DNA of 49,464 nucleotides from UBA11710 sp049287025 (GTDB lineage Bacteria > Patescibacteriota > Patescibacteriia > Magasanikbacterales > UBA922), in contig JBAQFA010000050.1 in the NCBI GenBank assembly GCA_049287025.1, positions 1 to 49,464 on the forward strand, in the 5' to 3' direction. Under the pieces are notes generated by a model. The model was not told the DNA's origin, searched no databases, and saw nothing but the letters and a program-made list of their open reading frames with translations. Of the stretch, positions 1 to 6,124 are shown piece by piece. Position 1 is the first letter of the stretch, and each line of letters starts with the position of its first letter. Position numbers and translations under genes: made by a program.

Positions 1-893
1 GCCAGAAGCAGATATGGGATGTGCAAATTGCAGAATTTATCCTCTCCAATCAAACCAACCGCTTCCCTAGTCTTGATGGAACTTGCGAGAAATATGGGCT
101 AGATAAGAAGCTTGACATTGTTAAGGCAGAATACTGGGACAAAGGCATCAACACAGACGCCGTGCCTTGGGAAATCTTGTCTGAGTATGCCACAAAGGAT
201 GCCGAGCTGGCTCTCCAGTGCTACCACGAGCAACGAAAGCTCATGACTCCTGCTCAGGTTAAGCTGTGCTATCTTATGTGTCAGGACTTACAAATCTTAC
301 AAGAGATGGAGATGAATGGAATCTTGTTTGATGAAGAGCTATGTGTAACACGTTCACTGGAGGTTGATGACAAAATATCAGAGATTAAACAACAACTCAC
401 CCAAATCTATCCCGCTGTGCCTATTAATTTTGGGAGTAACGATCATCTGTCTGCCTTTCTATATGGGGGCATTGTTAAAGAGGATGGGAAAGAGCATGTG
501 GGGTTCTTCAAGACAGGAGAACGAAAAGGACAGCCCAAGTACAAGAACATAATCATTGAACATGTCTTGCCACGTGTCTATGAGCCCCTCAAGGGCTCTG
601 AAATGCAGAAAGAAGGGATTTATGCCACAGACGAAGGAACGCTTAGAAAGCTCAAGGGTAAGAAAGCTCTTGTCTCTCTTATACTCGACCTATCTAAGCT
701 GGAAAAGCTCAATAGTAGTTTTTACAAGGGGTTATTAAAACTACGTGAGGAAAAGTACTGGCCTAAGGGTTCCCTACATGGAAATTTTAACCAGACAACA
801 GCACAAACAGGTCGCCTTTCTTCCAATTCTCCAAACCTACAAAATATGGCAACCGCTATTCAGGACATATTCATATCAGCTTATGACGACTAA
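1..893 (+). CDS. DNA polymerase I family (family A), N-terminal piece: 3'-5' exonuclease end and start of the polymerase domain (5' end outside window)
   Basis: The frame is open from the window edge, so the gene starts upstream. The first part matches the end of the proofreading exonuclease domain, with an Exo III-type motif (YATKDAEL, Tyr-x3-Asp) about 60 residues in. The later part is the thumb and start of the palm, ending in GRLSSNSPNLQNM and IQDIFISAYDD, which in family A leads directly into motif A. The frame stops with TAA exactly after YDD, before the catalytic motif. Motifs A, B and C are found from 1553 on. This piece alone cannot polymerise DNA. It may work as one half of a two-subunit enzyme or be the front of a broken gene. 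Its role would be phage genome replication with the helicase and primase at 46-49 kb. Confidence 0.85.
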   Translation, partial: QKQIWDVQIAEFILSNQTNRFPSLDGTCEKYGLDKKLDIVKAEYWDKGINTDAVPWEILSEYATKDAELALQCYHEQRKLMTPAQVKLCYLMCQDLQILQEMEMNGILFDEELCVTRSLEVDDKISEIKQQLTQIYPAVPINFGSNDHLSAFLYGGIVKEDGKEHVGFFKTGERKGQPKYKNIIIEHVLPRVYEPLKGSEMQKEGIYATDEGTLRKLKGKKALVSLILDLSKLEKLNSSFYKGLLKLREEKYWPKGSLHGNFNQTTAQTGRLSSNSPNLQNMATAIQDIFISAYDD

Positions 894-940
894 AGTAATC
901 ATTTCTGCTAGAGATAAGTATCATGGAGAGTATTCTAGAC

Positions 941-1189
941 ATGACTGATTTAGAAGACAAAGCACGAGACTATTATGTGAGGATGACTGAGGGCTGGAAT
1001 GTTCTTGACTGGGAATCTTTATTGGAGGACACCAAGAGTCTTTACAAACAACGAGTCCGTTCCTTGGACCTCATCATTAGGCTACGAAAGCGAGCCGAGA
1101 TTCGGCGAAGCATTCCAAGAGGAGAGCCCGACAGAATAGCTGACCTATTAGAAGAAGCAGCCAATGCACTAGAAGGAAAGAATGACTAA
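941..1189 (+). CDS. Small hypothetical protein lying between the two polymerase pieces
   Basis: It encodes 82 residues and I do not recognise it. An in-frame ATG lies at 923, but ATG 941 is preceded by GGAGAG at a suitable distance, so 941 is preferred. The protein is charged and mostly helical by eye, ending in DRIADLLEEAANALEGKND. It overlaps the next gene by 8 bases and sits with two other small genes exactly where the polymerase gene is interrupted, which suggests a cassette inserted into the polymerase gene. No membrane segment or known motif is visible. Confidence 0.6.
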   Translation: MTDLEDKARDYYVRMTEGWNVLDWESLLEDTKSLYKQRVRSLDLIIRLRKRAEIRRSIPRGEPDRIADLLEEAANALEGKND

Positions 1190-1370
1190 AGAAACAGATT
1201 TGCTGGAATACAACGACTCAATTGTATCTTTTGTAAGTATCATTAACCAACATGGGGCACAAAAGGTTTTACGAGACTTACAAGGATATTACCCAGGTTT
1301 CTTTGATGAGGTGCGTGTTCAAATAGCACGCTTTCCTGAGAAACAAGTGGCTGCTCTTTTAAGGAAATAA
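1182..1370 (+). CDS. Small hypothetical protein, second gene of the cassette inside the polymerase locus
   Basis: It encodes 62 residues of unknown function. GGAAAG precedes the ATG, which lies inside the end of the preceding gene, suggesting translational coupling. The protein is a single mixed-charge helical domain (for example YPGFFDEVRVQIARFP) with no recognisable motif. It ends one base before the next GTG start. Confidence 0.55.
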   Translation: MTKETDLLEYNDSIVSFVSIINQHGAQKVLRDLQGYYPGFFDEVRVQIARFPEKQVAALLRK

Positions 1371-1371
1371 C

Positions 1372-1569
1372 GTGATCATCCATACACAGAGGACATGGGG
1401 GCACCTCAGTCTATATTTCTCACATATGGGCAATGAGATAGAGCTACTCTTCCTGGATAAAAAGGAGCGCCAAGAATTGGCTGAGCAGTTTAAAGATGCT
1501 ATTGATGAGCTACTAAGAGGGATAGATGACCCCTCCAAGGAGGTTGGCTGCGATGTTGATTCAATGTGA
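1372..1569 (+). CDS. Small hypothetical protein, third gene of the cassette inside the polymerase locus
   Basis: It encodes 65 residues starting with GTG at 1372, directly after the previous stop; an alternative ATG lies at 1429. The middle has an acidic helical stretch (LLFLDKKERQELAEQFKDAI). I do not recognise the family. Its 3' end overlaps the ATG of the C-terminal polymerase piece at 1553 by 17 bases, and the ribosome-binding site AAGGAGG for that piece lies inside it. The overlap ties this cassette to the downstream polymerase fragment. Confidence 0.5.
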   Translation: MIIHTQRTWGHLSLYFSHMGNEIELLFLDKKERQELAEQFKDAIDELLRGIDDPSKEVGCDVDSM

Positions 1570-2284
1570 TGCGTCGCAGCTTTAGCCCGAATGGCGCACA
1601 ATTTTACAACTAGCCAACGACCAAGTTGGCATTAATGAAATCCTAAGTGGAGAGGACACCCATGCAAAGAATCAAGAAGCTTTTGTCCTACCTTCACGTC
1701 TCATTGCGAAAATATTTTTATTCAGAACAATATTTTTGGGTTCGGGTTGGAGCTTTGCGAACGATCCAGATTTTATGCATGTTAGCACTAGTGCTAAGTT
1801 TTGGGATGGTATGAATGAGAAGTTCTATGCCAAGTATTTTGGAATAGCCAAACAGCATCAGGCATGGAAGGACATCGTAGTGTCAGGAAGGCCTCTAGAA
1901 GGCCCTATGGGACGTTCTTGGAGCATCCCGATGGGTAGGGACTATAAAGGGGAATTGCGGGTTCCTTGGACAACTCTGTCCAACTATCCAGTTCAGGGCA
2001 CTGGAGCTGACGTTATGATGATGGCCCGCATCATGGCACATAAGAGGATTAAGAAAGCAGAGATTCCCTGTGTGTGGAGATCAACTGTACATGACTCACT
2101 TTGTTTAGATGTGGAGGAAAAGTATGCACAACAACTAACAAATATCTTTGCTCAAGTATTTGATGATTTACCTAAAGCCATCAAACAGACTTTTAACTAT
2201 GACTGGATTGTTCCTATGTCATGCGAAACCAAGGGGGGCCCAAATATGAAGCATCAAACTAAAATCCTACGTAATGATCTATGA
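1553..2284 (+). pseudogene. DNA polymerase I family, C-terminal piece (motifs A, B and C) with an in-frame TAG in motif A
   Basis: A strong Shine-Dalgarno (AAGGAGG, 1537-1543) lies nine bases before ATG 1553. The product begins MLIQCDASQL, the catalytic-Asp motif A that should follow FISAYDDG of the upstream piece. A TAG stop (1583-1585) and a CCC codon then come before EWRTILQLANDQ, so six extra bases break the expected SQLEWR. The same frame runs on through a motif B region (RLIAKIFLFRTIF) and motif C (VHDSLCLDV) to TGA at 2282-2284. The only later in-frame starts are poor, such as TTG 1736 and ATG 1775. As written it is a decayed gene, needs stop readthrough, or holds a sequence error. Even with readthrough, two residues would be added beside the active-site Asp. 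Confidence 0.75.
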
Positions 2285-2742
2285 GTAGACCTTTTAATAA
2301 AGAATCCTTTGACCAGAAATGGAAAGAAGTAGAGTCAGGCTGCTGGGAATGGCAAGCAACTAGAAATCAAGATGGATATGGCCGAGTAAAGAGAATGAAT
2401 GTTCTATGCTCTGCCCATCGAGTTTCTTATGAGCTGTATGTAGGTCCCCTACAAGGACTACATGTTCTCCATAAATGTGACAATCCTTGTTGTGTAAATC
2501 CTGCTCATTTATTTTTAGGAACGCATAAAGAGAACCAAGAAGACAAAGCTAAGAAGAAACGAGGAGTGGGAAACAGTATGCCTGGAGTTACACATCCAGC
2601 ACACAAACTTACAGAAGAGGATGTTAGAGAAATTAAATCTAGTTTGGAATCCTCTAAATCCCTAATGCAGAAATTTAACGTTTCTCAGTCTCTAATACTT
2701 TTGCTAAAGGCTAATAAGAGATGGAAACATATCACGGTTTAA
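2281..2742 (+). CDS. HNH homing-type endonuclease with C-terminal helix-turn-helix
   Basis: The protein has 153 residues. The N-terminal part has the HNH_3 arrangement: CWEWQATRNQDGYGR, AHRVSYELYVGP, then HVLHKCDNPCCVNPAHLFLGT with paired His and Cys positions, followed by NQEDKAKK. The C-terminal part (HKLTEEDVREIKS to KRWKHITV) looks like the small DNA-binding helices common in this family. Such enzymes nick or cut one conserved site and spread by repair. It overlaps the polymerase C-terminal piece by ATGA, which fits homing into a polymerase gene. It may have caused, or arrived with, the polymerase disruption. Confidence 0.88.
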   Translation: MSRPFNKESFDQKWKEVESGCWEWQATRNQDGYGRVKRMNVLCSAHRVSYELYVGPLQGLHVLHKCDNPCCVNPAHLFLGTHKENQEDKAKKKRGVGNSMPGVTHPAHKLTEEDVREIKSSLESSKSLMQKFNVSQSLILLLKANKRWKHITV

Positions 2743-2753
2743 GGAGAGTTCAA

Positions 2754-2966
2754 ATGAACAAAGAAAAGAAAACAGTTAAATATATTCCAAGTAAATATGA
2801 CAAAATCAAACGTGGACAGGAAGGTCAAGTGTTTCCTGTAGACCATACATCTGTCTGGGTAGACAATGGACGTATTTGCTATACCTCCGAGATTATCCGT
2901 ACAGAAGAAAACGGAGAATTTGAGACAATGAACAGTATTTATAAACCAGTTGACGAAAAGGGTTGA
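2754..2966 (+). CDS. Small hypothetical protein
   Basis: It encodes 70 residues. ATG 2754 was chosen over an earlier in-frame ATG at 2721 because AAGGAGAG lies just upstream and the earlier start falls inside the HNH gene. The protein is basic at the N-terminus (KEKKTVKYIPSKYDKIKRG) with beta-rich sequence after it. I do not recognise it. Its stop overlaps the -35 box of the promoter that follows. Confidence 0.6.
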   Translation: MNKEKKTVKYIPSKYDKIKRGQEGQVFPVDHTSVWVDNGRICYTSEIIRTEENGEFETMNSIYKPVDEKG

Positions 2967-2992
2967 CAAGAGCACAGTCAGTGTGGTACAAT
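2963..2992 (+). promoter_or_regulatory. Sigma70-type promoter upstream of the SSB-like gene
   Basis: TTGACA (2963-2968) and TACAAT (2987-2992) are separated by 18 bases. It shares the start TTGACAAGA with the promoters at 35006 and 47283, which suggests one family of host-type promoters. It would drive the SSB, exonuclease and downstream genes. Confidence 0.7.
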
Positions 2993-3000
2993 TGAAGTAT

Positions 3001-3023
3001 AAGACATAAACAAGTTATGTCTT
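3001..3023 (+). promoter_or_regulatory. Hairpin in the 5' leader of the SSB-like transcript
   Basis: A perfect 9-bp inverted repeat, AAGACATAA and TTATGTCTT, has a 5-base loop. It begins about 8 bases after the -10 box, so it would fold at or very near the 5' end of the RNA. Such 5' hairpins can protect mRNA. A weak terminator is less likely because no U-run follows directly. Confidence 0.5.
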
Positions 3024-3053
3024 CTTTTAAGAAAATAGAAAGTAATTAAATAA

Positions 3054-3623
3054 ATGAACGTAACAATTCTGTCAGTAGACATTAAAACCATGCCCACCCA
3101 GAAGGGGAGTTATCAAAAAGCGGAAGTTGCATATAAAAATAATACTTTCCAAGGAAAGGTTGAAGGAAAGTCTGTGATGAGCTTTGGTGCTACGGCAGCA
3201 ACATTCAAGGTTCTACAAGGTGCCCAGAGTGGTCAGACATATGAAGTGGAGGTTGTCAAGAACGCTGCAGGTTATCTAGACTGGGTAGGCATGACCTCTG
3301 CTAGTATTACCGATCCTACGGCCCCTCAGGCAGCTACCCAGGGCAATGGGACTATCAACAAGACAGCACTGGCTGCTCCAACTAAATCCACATATGAGAC
3401 ATCCCAAGAAAGGGCAGAAAAGCAGGTCTATATTGTTCGTCAATCTAGTCTTAGTGCTGCTATCAATACTTTGTCATTGGGTGCAAAAAAGCTGGAACCT
3501 GCTGCCGTAATGCTTCTCGCACAGAGTTATGTGGACTTTGTTTTTGGTGTTGCTCCTAAAGGTCCAACAGGCTTTGAAGACCTTCCAGACTTCCCAGCAG
3601 ATGAGTTTCCTGACGTTTCTTGA
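3054..3623 (+). CDS. Single-stranded DNA-binding protein (probable)
   Basis: The protein has 189 residues. The first 90 are beta-rich and look like an OB-fold. A low-complexity Ala/Thr/Pro/Gln linker follows, then a conserved helical block (AEKQVYIVRQSSLSAAINTL) that recurs in phage SSB-like proteins. The tail is acidic (FEDLPDFPADEFPDV), as in SSB proteins, where it recruits replication partners. It has its own promoter and leader hairpin and lies between polymerase and exonuclease genes, which fits a highly expressed replication protein. The SSB call is by pattern and position, so another OB-fold role is possible. It contains one copy of the 11-mer GGACTATCAAC (3349-3359). Confidence 0.65.
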   Translation: MNVTILSVDIKTMPTQKGSYQKAEVAYKNNTFQGKVEGKSVMSFGATAATFKVLQGAQSGQTYEVEVVKNAAGYLDWVGMTSASITDPTAPQAATQGNGTINKTALAAPTKSTYETSQERAEKQVYIVRQSSLSAAINTLSLGAKKLEPAAVMLLAQSYVDFVFGVAPKGPTGFEDLPDFPADEFPDVS

Positions 3624-3862
3624 AAGTAGTTTATGATTTATGCTATTTGCTTCTTATTGGGTGTTTGTGCTGGCTCAGTTTTAACAGTGGTGTTCAGCAC
3701 GCTAATGAAAGCATGAAACAGAAAGAACAAACCTCTCTTTGCTATGACACTCCTAAGTATGAAGCTTTTGTTTCTCATAAAGGGGGTTTTGTTCGTTGCT
3801 TCATGCAACAGAAAGAGTATCCACATAGGGTGAGAGGCTCTCACATTGAAGGAGAAGAATGA
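3620..3862 (+). CDS. Small membrane-anchored protein
   Basis: It encodes 80 residues starting at TTG 3620, which overlaps the previous stop (TTGA); no in-frame ATG gives a sensible start. Residues about 5-20 (YDLCYLLLIGCLCWLSF) form one membrane segment, followed by a polar tail. The topology resembles a signal-anchored protein facing the periplasm. I do not recognise the family. It overlaps the exonuclease start by ATGA. Confidence 0.5.
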   Translation: MKVVYDLCYLLLIGCLCWLSFNSGVQHANESMKQKEQTSLCYDTPKYEAFVSHKGGFVRCFMQQKEYPHRVRGSHIEGEE

Positions 3863-4596
3863 CAATTGCTTTAGTGGATATGGATATTGTGTGTTTTAGA
3901 TGTGCTGCTTCCTGTGAGCCTAGTAAGACACGAGACTGGGTAGAGCCCCTAGAGGTGGCTGTAAGGCGCGCAGAGGAGATGATGGAGCGCATCCTAGTGG
4001 AGACACAGGCAACCTCCTACAAAGCCTTTCTGACAGGACAGGACAACTTCAGGAAGGAATTTAATCCCGAGTACAAAGCTAATCGGAAGGACAAGACACC
4101 TCCTCGATGGCTTCAGGATCTGCGTGAACATGCTGTTCTTATCTACAATGCTTCTGTGTCTGATGGACAAGAAGCTGATGACGAGATGGGCATTGCTCAG
4201 GACAAGGTAGGAAAGACAAATAAATGGCATGAGGGGGAGTACAGCACAGTCATCTGCTCAATAGACAAGGACTTGTTGTGTATTCCTGGACGTCATTATA
4301 ACTTCGTAACTATGCAGCATAAGGAACAGAGTCCTTTGGAAGCTATTCAGCACTTTTACTACCAACTCCTTATGGGAGACAAAGCTGACAACATCTTTGG
4401 CTTTGATGGGCTTGCTAGACAAACAATCCCACAGAAGCTTCAGCATGTCTTTGATGAGCTGTTTAGCTATGAGAAAGAACAGGACATGTTTGAGTTTGTA
4501 AGGGGCTTGTACAATGATGATGAACGTCTTCTGATGAATGGGATTTGTCTGAGAATACGTCAAACAGAAGGAGAAATATGGACGTTCCCGGTATGA
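3859..4596 (+). CDS. 5'-3' exonuclease (T7 gp6-like, FEN/PIN fold)
   Basis: The protein has 245 residues. Acidic metal-binding residues typical of phage flap-type 5' nucleases are visible: Asp7 and Asp9 (ALVDMDIV), Asp107-Asp108 in QEADDEMG, Asp136 and Asp138 in CSIDKDLL, and Asp174 and Asp177 in MGDKADNI. The helical-arch-like FRKEFNPEYKANRK lies at 64-77. It would remove RNA primers and degrade DNA from 5' ends during replication and recombination. It starts in an ATGA overlap and its end overlaps the next small gene. Confidence 0.88.
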   Translation: MTIALVDMDIVCFRCAASCEPSKTRDWVEPLEVAVRRAEEMMERILVETQATSYKAFLTGQDNFRKEFNPEYKANRKDKTPPRWLQDLREHAVLIYNASVSDGQEADDEMGIAQDKVGKTNKWHEGEYSTVICSIDKDLLCIPGRHYNFVTMQHKEQSPLEAIQHFYYQLLMGDKADNIFGFDGLARQTIPQKLQHVFDELFSYEKEQDMFEFVRGLYNDDERLLMNGICLRIRQTEGEIWTFPV

Positions 4597-4754
4597 TGGT
4601 TTATGTTCTAACTCAGTGGGATGAGGAAGGAACAACTATGGTGGGCATCTTCTCTAGTGAAGCTAGGGCAGAGGACTGTCAAAAGAGAATTGAGGAGTAC
4701 GATCCATCTGGTTTCTATAGTGGCTTTGATATCTCAGCTCACAGGGTGCTATGA
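4578..4754 (+). CDS. Small hypothetical protein
   Basis: It encodes 58 residues. ATG 4578 follows AAGGAGAAAT inside the end of the exonuclease gene and is preferred over an upstream TTG at 4545. The sequence MVYVLTQWDEEGTTMVGIFSSEARAEDC looks like a compact alpha/beta domain that reports or senses something; such small proteins are common in phages. No function can be assigned. Confidence 0.55.
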   Translation: MDVPGMMVYVLTQWDEEGTTMVGIFSSEARAEDCQKRIEEYDPSGFYSGFDISAHRVL

Positions 4755-4758
4755 CAGA

Positions 4759-5115
4759 ATGAGCAATATCTTTGTGTTTGGCAGTAACCTAGCAGGCCGG
4801 CATGGCAAAGGAGCAGCCCTCTTTGCTAAGAAACATTTTGGTGCTGTTTATGGACAGGGGATTGGTAGACAGGGAGATTCTTATGCCATTCCCACAAAGG
4901 ATTGGTGGTTGAACACTCTCCCAATAGACCAGATTAAACGTCATGTGGATGATTTCTTGGAGTATGCCACTCTAAATTTCTGGGAATCTTTTAATGTTAC
5001 AGCAATTGGTTGTGGTCTAGCGGGTTACACCCCAAAAGACATAGCTCCTTTGTTTAGGGAAGCGCCTAGTAATTGTAATTTACCAGAGGAATTTAAACAG
5101 GAATTAGCTAGATGA
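4759..5115 (+). CDS. Macro-like (A1S_2505-type) phage protein
   Basis: The protein has 118 residues. ATG 4759 is chosen because the conserved domain begins there; upstream in-frame sequence is only a shadow of the previous gene. It has the features of a widespread small phage and bacterial family: IFVFGSNLAGRHGKGAA at the start, QGDSYAIPTK in the middle, and AIGCGLAGYTPKDIAPLF near the end. These glycine-rich loops resemble macro-domain proteins that bind ADP-ribose-like ligands. Binding and hydrolysis are inferred from family resemblance only. A role in NAD or ADP-ribose metabolism during infection is possible. It overlaps the HNH gene after it by ATGA. Confidence 0.7.
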   Translation: MSNIFVFGSNLAGRHGKGAALFAKKHFGAVYGQGIGRQGDSYAIPTKDWWLNTLPIDQIKRHVDDFLEYATLNFWESFNVTAIGCGLAGYTPKDIAPLFREAPSNCNLPEEFKQELAR

Positions 5116-5468
5116 CAGAATGGAGCCCTGCCCGTAAGAAAGCTTTTATCGTGTCTGTATTGCGAAGTGGCACACAACGTTATCCACCTAAATATTTGAC
5201 ATTAAACGAAGCTAAAACAGAAAAGAAGATTAACAAGAAGAGTGGACGTCTTGCGCAGCACTTCCAATGTGCTGAATGCTTAGGAGATTTTCCTGCTAAG
5301 GACATTCAATGTGATCACATCAATCCAGTTGTAGACCCCAAACAGGGCTTTGTCTCATGGGATGTGTACATTGAACGTCTATATTGTGAGAAAGAGAATT
5401 TCCAAATTTTATGTAAGCCGTGCCATCTGATCAAAAGTCAGCAAGAAAAGAAAGATAGAAAGAAATGA
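5112..5468 (+). CDS. HNH nuclease
   Basis: The protein has 118 residues with a classic HNH core: CAECLGDF (zinc Cys pair), IQCDHINPVV (catalytic His), then ENFQILCKPCHLIKS (Asn, second Cys pair, final His). Length and position between exonuclease and phosphoesterase genes fit a conserved phage nuclease used in replication, recombination or packaging, not necessarily a homing enzyme, because nothing nearby is split. It is coupled to both neighbours by short overlaps. Confidence 0.82.
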   Translation: MTEWSPARKKAFIVSVLRSGTQRYPPKYLTLNEAKTEKKINKKSGRLAQHFQCAECLGDFPAKDIQCDHINPVVDPKQGFVSWDVYIERLYCEKENFQILCKPCHLIKSQQEKKDRKK

Positions 5469-5758
5469 TGAAAGCTCATGAATTCCAGACCCTGTTTCTG
5501 ACTGAAGATGGTGAGGTAACCTTGCCAGATAGCAGTTGTGTGGATGTTGGGGAAGACATTGTAGACCATAAAACAGTACACAATAGTAATGTGTATAAAT
5601 GTGGAGATCAATTCTTTGAGGTTACTTGGTATCGATCTAACACAGGTTACTGGGGAGACAGTGAGAGGGAAGCTCCCGAGGTTTGTGAAGTAGAACCCCA
5701 CGTAGTGACAAAGACAGAATATCGACTTAAGAAAGTACAAAAACAAGATGCTAGTTAA
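5465..5758 (+). CDS. Hypothetical protein
   Basis: It encodes 97 residues starting with ATGATG, overlapping the previous stop. It is an acidic, beta-rich sequence with aromatic residues (FFEVTWYRSNTGYWGD). I do not recognise it. It overlaps the next gene by 11 bases. Confidence 0.6.
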   Translation: MMKAHEFQTLFLTEDGEVTLPDSSCVDVGEDIVDHKTVHNSNVYKCGDQFFEVTWYRSNTGYWGDSEREAPEVCEVEPHVVTKTEYRLKKVQKQDAS

Positions 5759-5930
5759 GAAATCAATTGAACTTGAAAATGGGAATGTGGAATTCTCAGG
5801 TGAGCTCTCTCAGGAAGAACTAGACCTTGTTCTAACGCTAGGGCTAAATACTTTGTTGAAGCAGGGTGCTATTCCCTTCACCTCAAAGTACAAGAATGTG
5901 ATCATTCCAGACAGTGAGTTTAAACAATGA
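5748..5930 (+). CDS. Small hypothetical protein
   Basis: It encodes 60 residues. It opens with a beta hairpin-like stretch (KSIELENGNVEFSGELS) and a helix (QEELDLVLTLGLNTLLKQG), a layout seen in many small phage proteins of unknown role. ATGA overlap with the following membrane protein. Confidence 0.6.
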   Translation: MLVKKSIELENGNVEFSGELSQEELDLVLTLGLNTLLKQGAIPFTSKYKNVIIPDSEFKQ

Positions 5931-6124
5931 AGCATCTTAAATGTCTCTTTAAAATCTTAGCGACTGCCATTTTAGTTCCCCTTTGGATGGCGGTTTTTGT
6001 AGCTGTGTGGCTTCCTCTCATGATTGTAGCCATGTTCCTACAGCTTTCGGGCTGTGTGGAAATTGATACCCGTGAATGGATCGGGGGGTATTTGAGTCTT
6101 ATAGACAGGTGGCGTGATCTATGA
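5927..6124 (+). CDS. Small membrane protein
   Basis: It encodes 65 residues. Two adjacent hydrophobic stretches (residues about 8-25 and 26-43) are rich in Val, Leu, Ala and Trp, followed by a short polar tail. It would sit in the inner membrane. Position among replication genes argues against a lysis holin, but the role is unknown. ATGA overlaps on both sides. Confidence 0.55.
   Translation: MKHLKCLFKILATAILVPLWMAVFVAVWLPLMIVAMFLQLSGCVEIDTREWIGGYLSLIDRWRDL

Noticed and set aside
891..1552. Group I intron interrupting the DNA polymerase gene
   Set aside because: No P, Q, R or S core elements or guide pairing with the exon end could be found, the ends do not restore the expected Gly codon, and the stretch is filled with three overlapping small genes.
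1583..1585. Genome-wide TAG recoding
   Set aside because: The phosphoesterase gene ends naturally at TAG 7639-7641 and most genes end in TGA or TAA; no suppressor tRNA gene was seen in the window.
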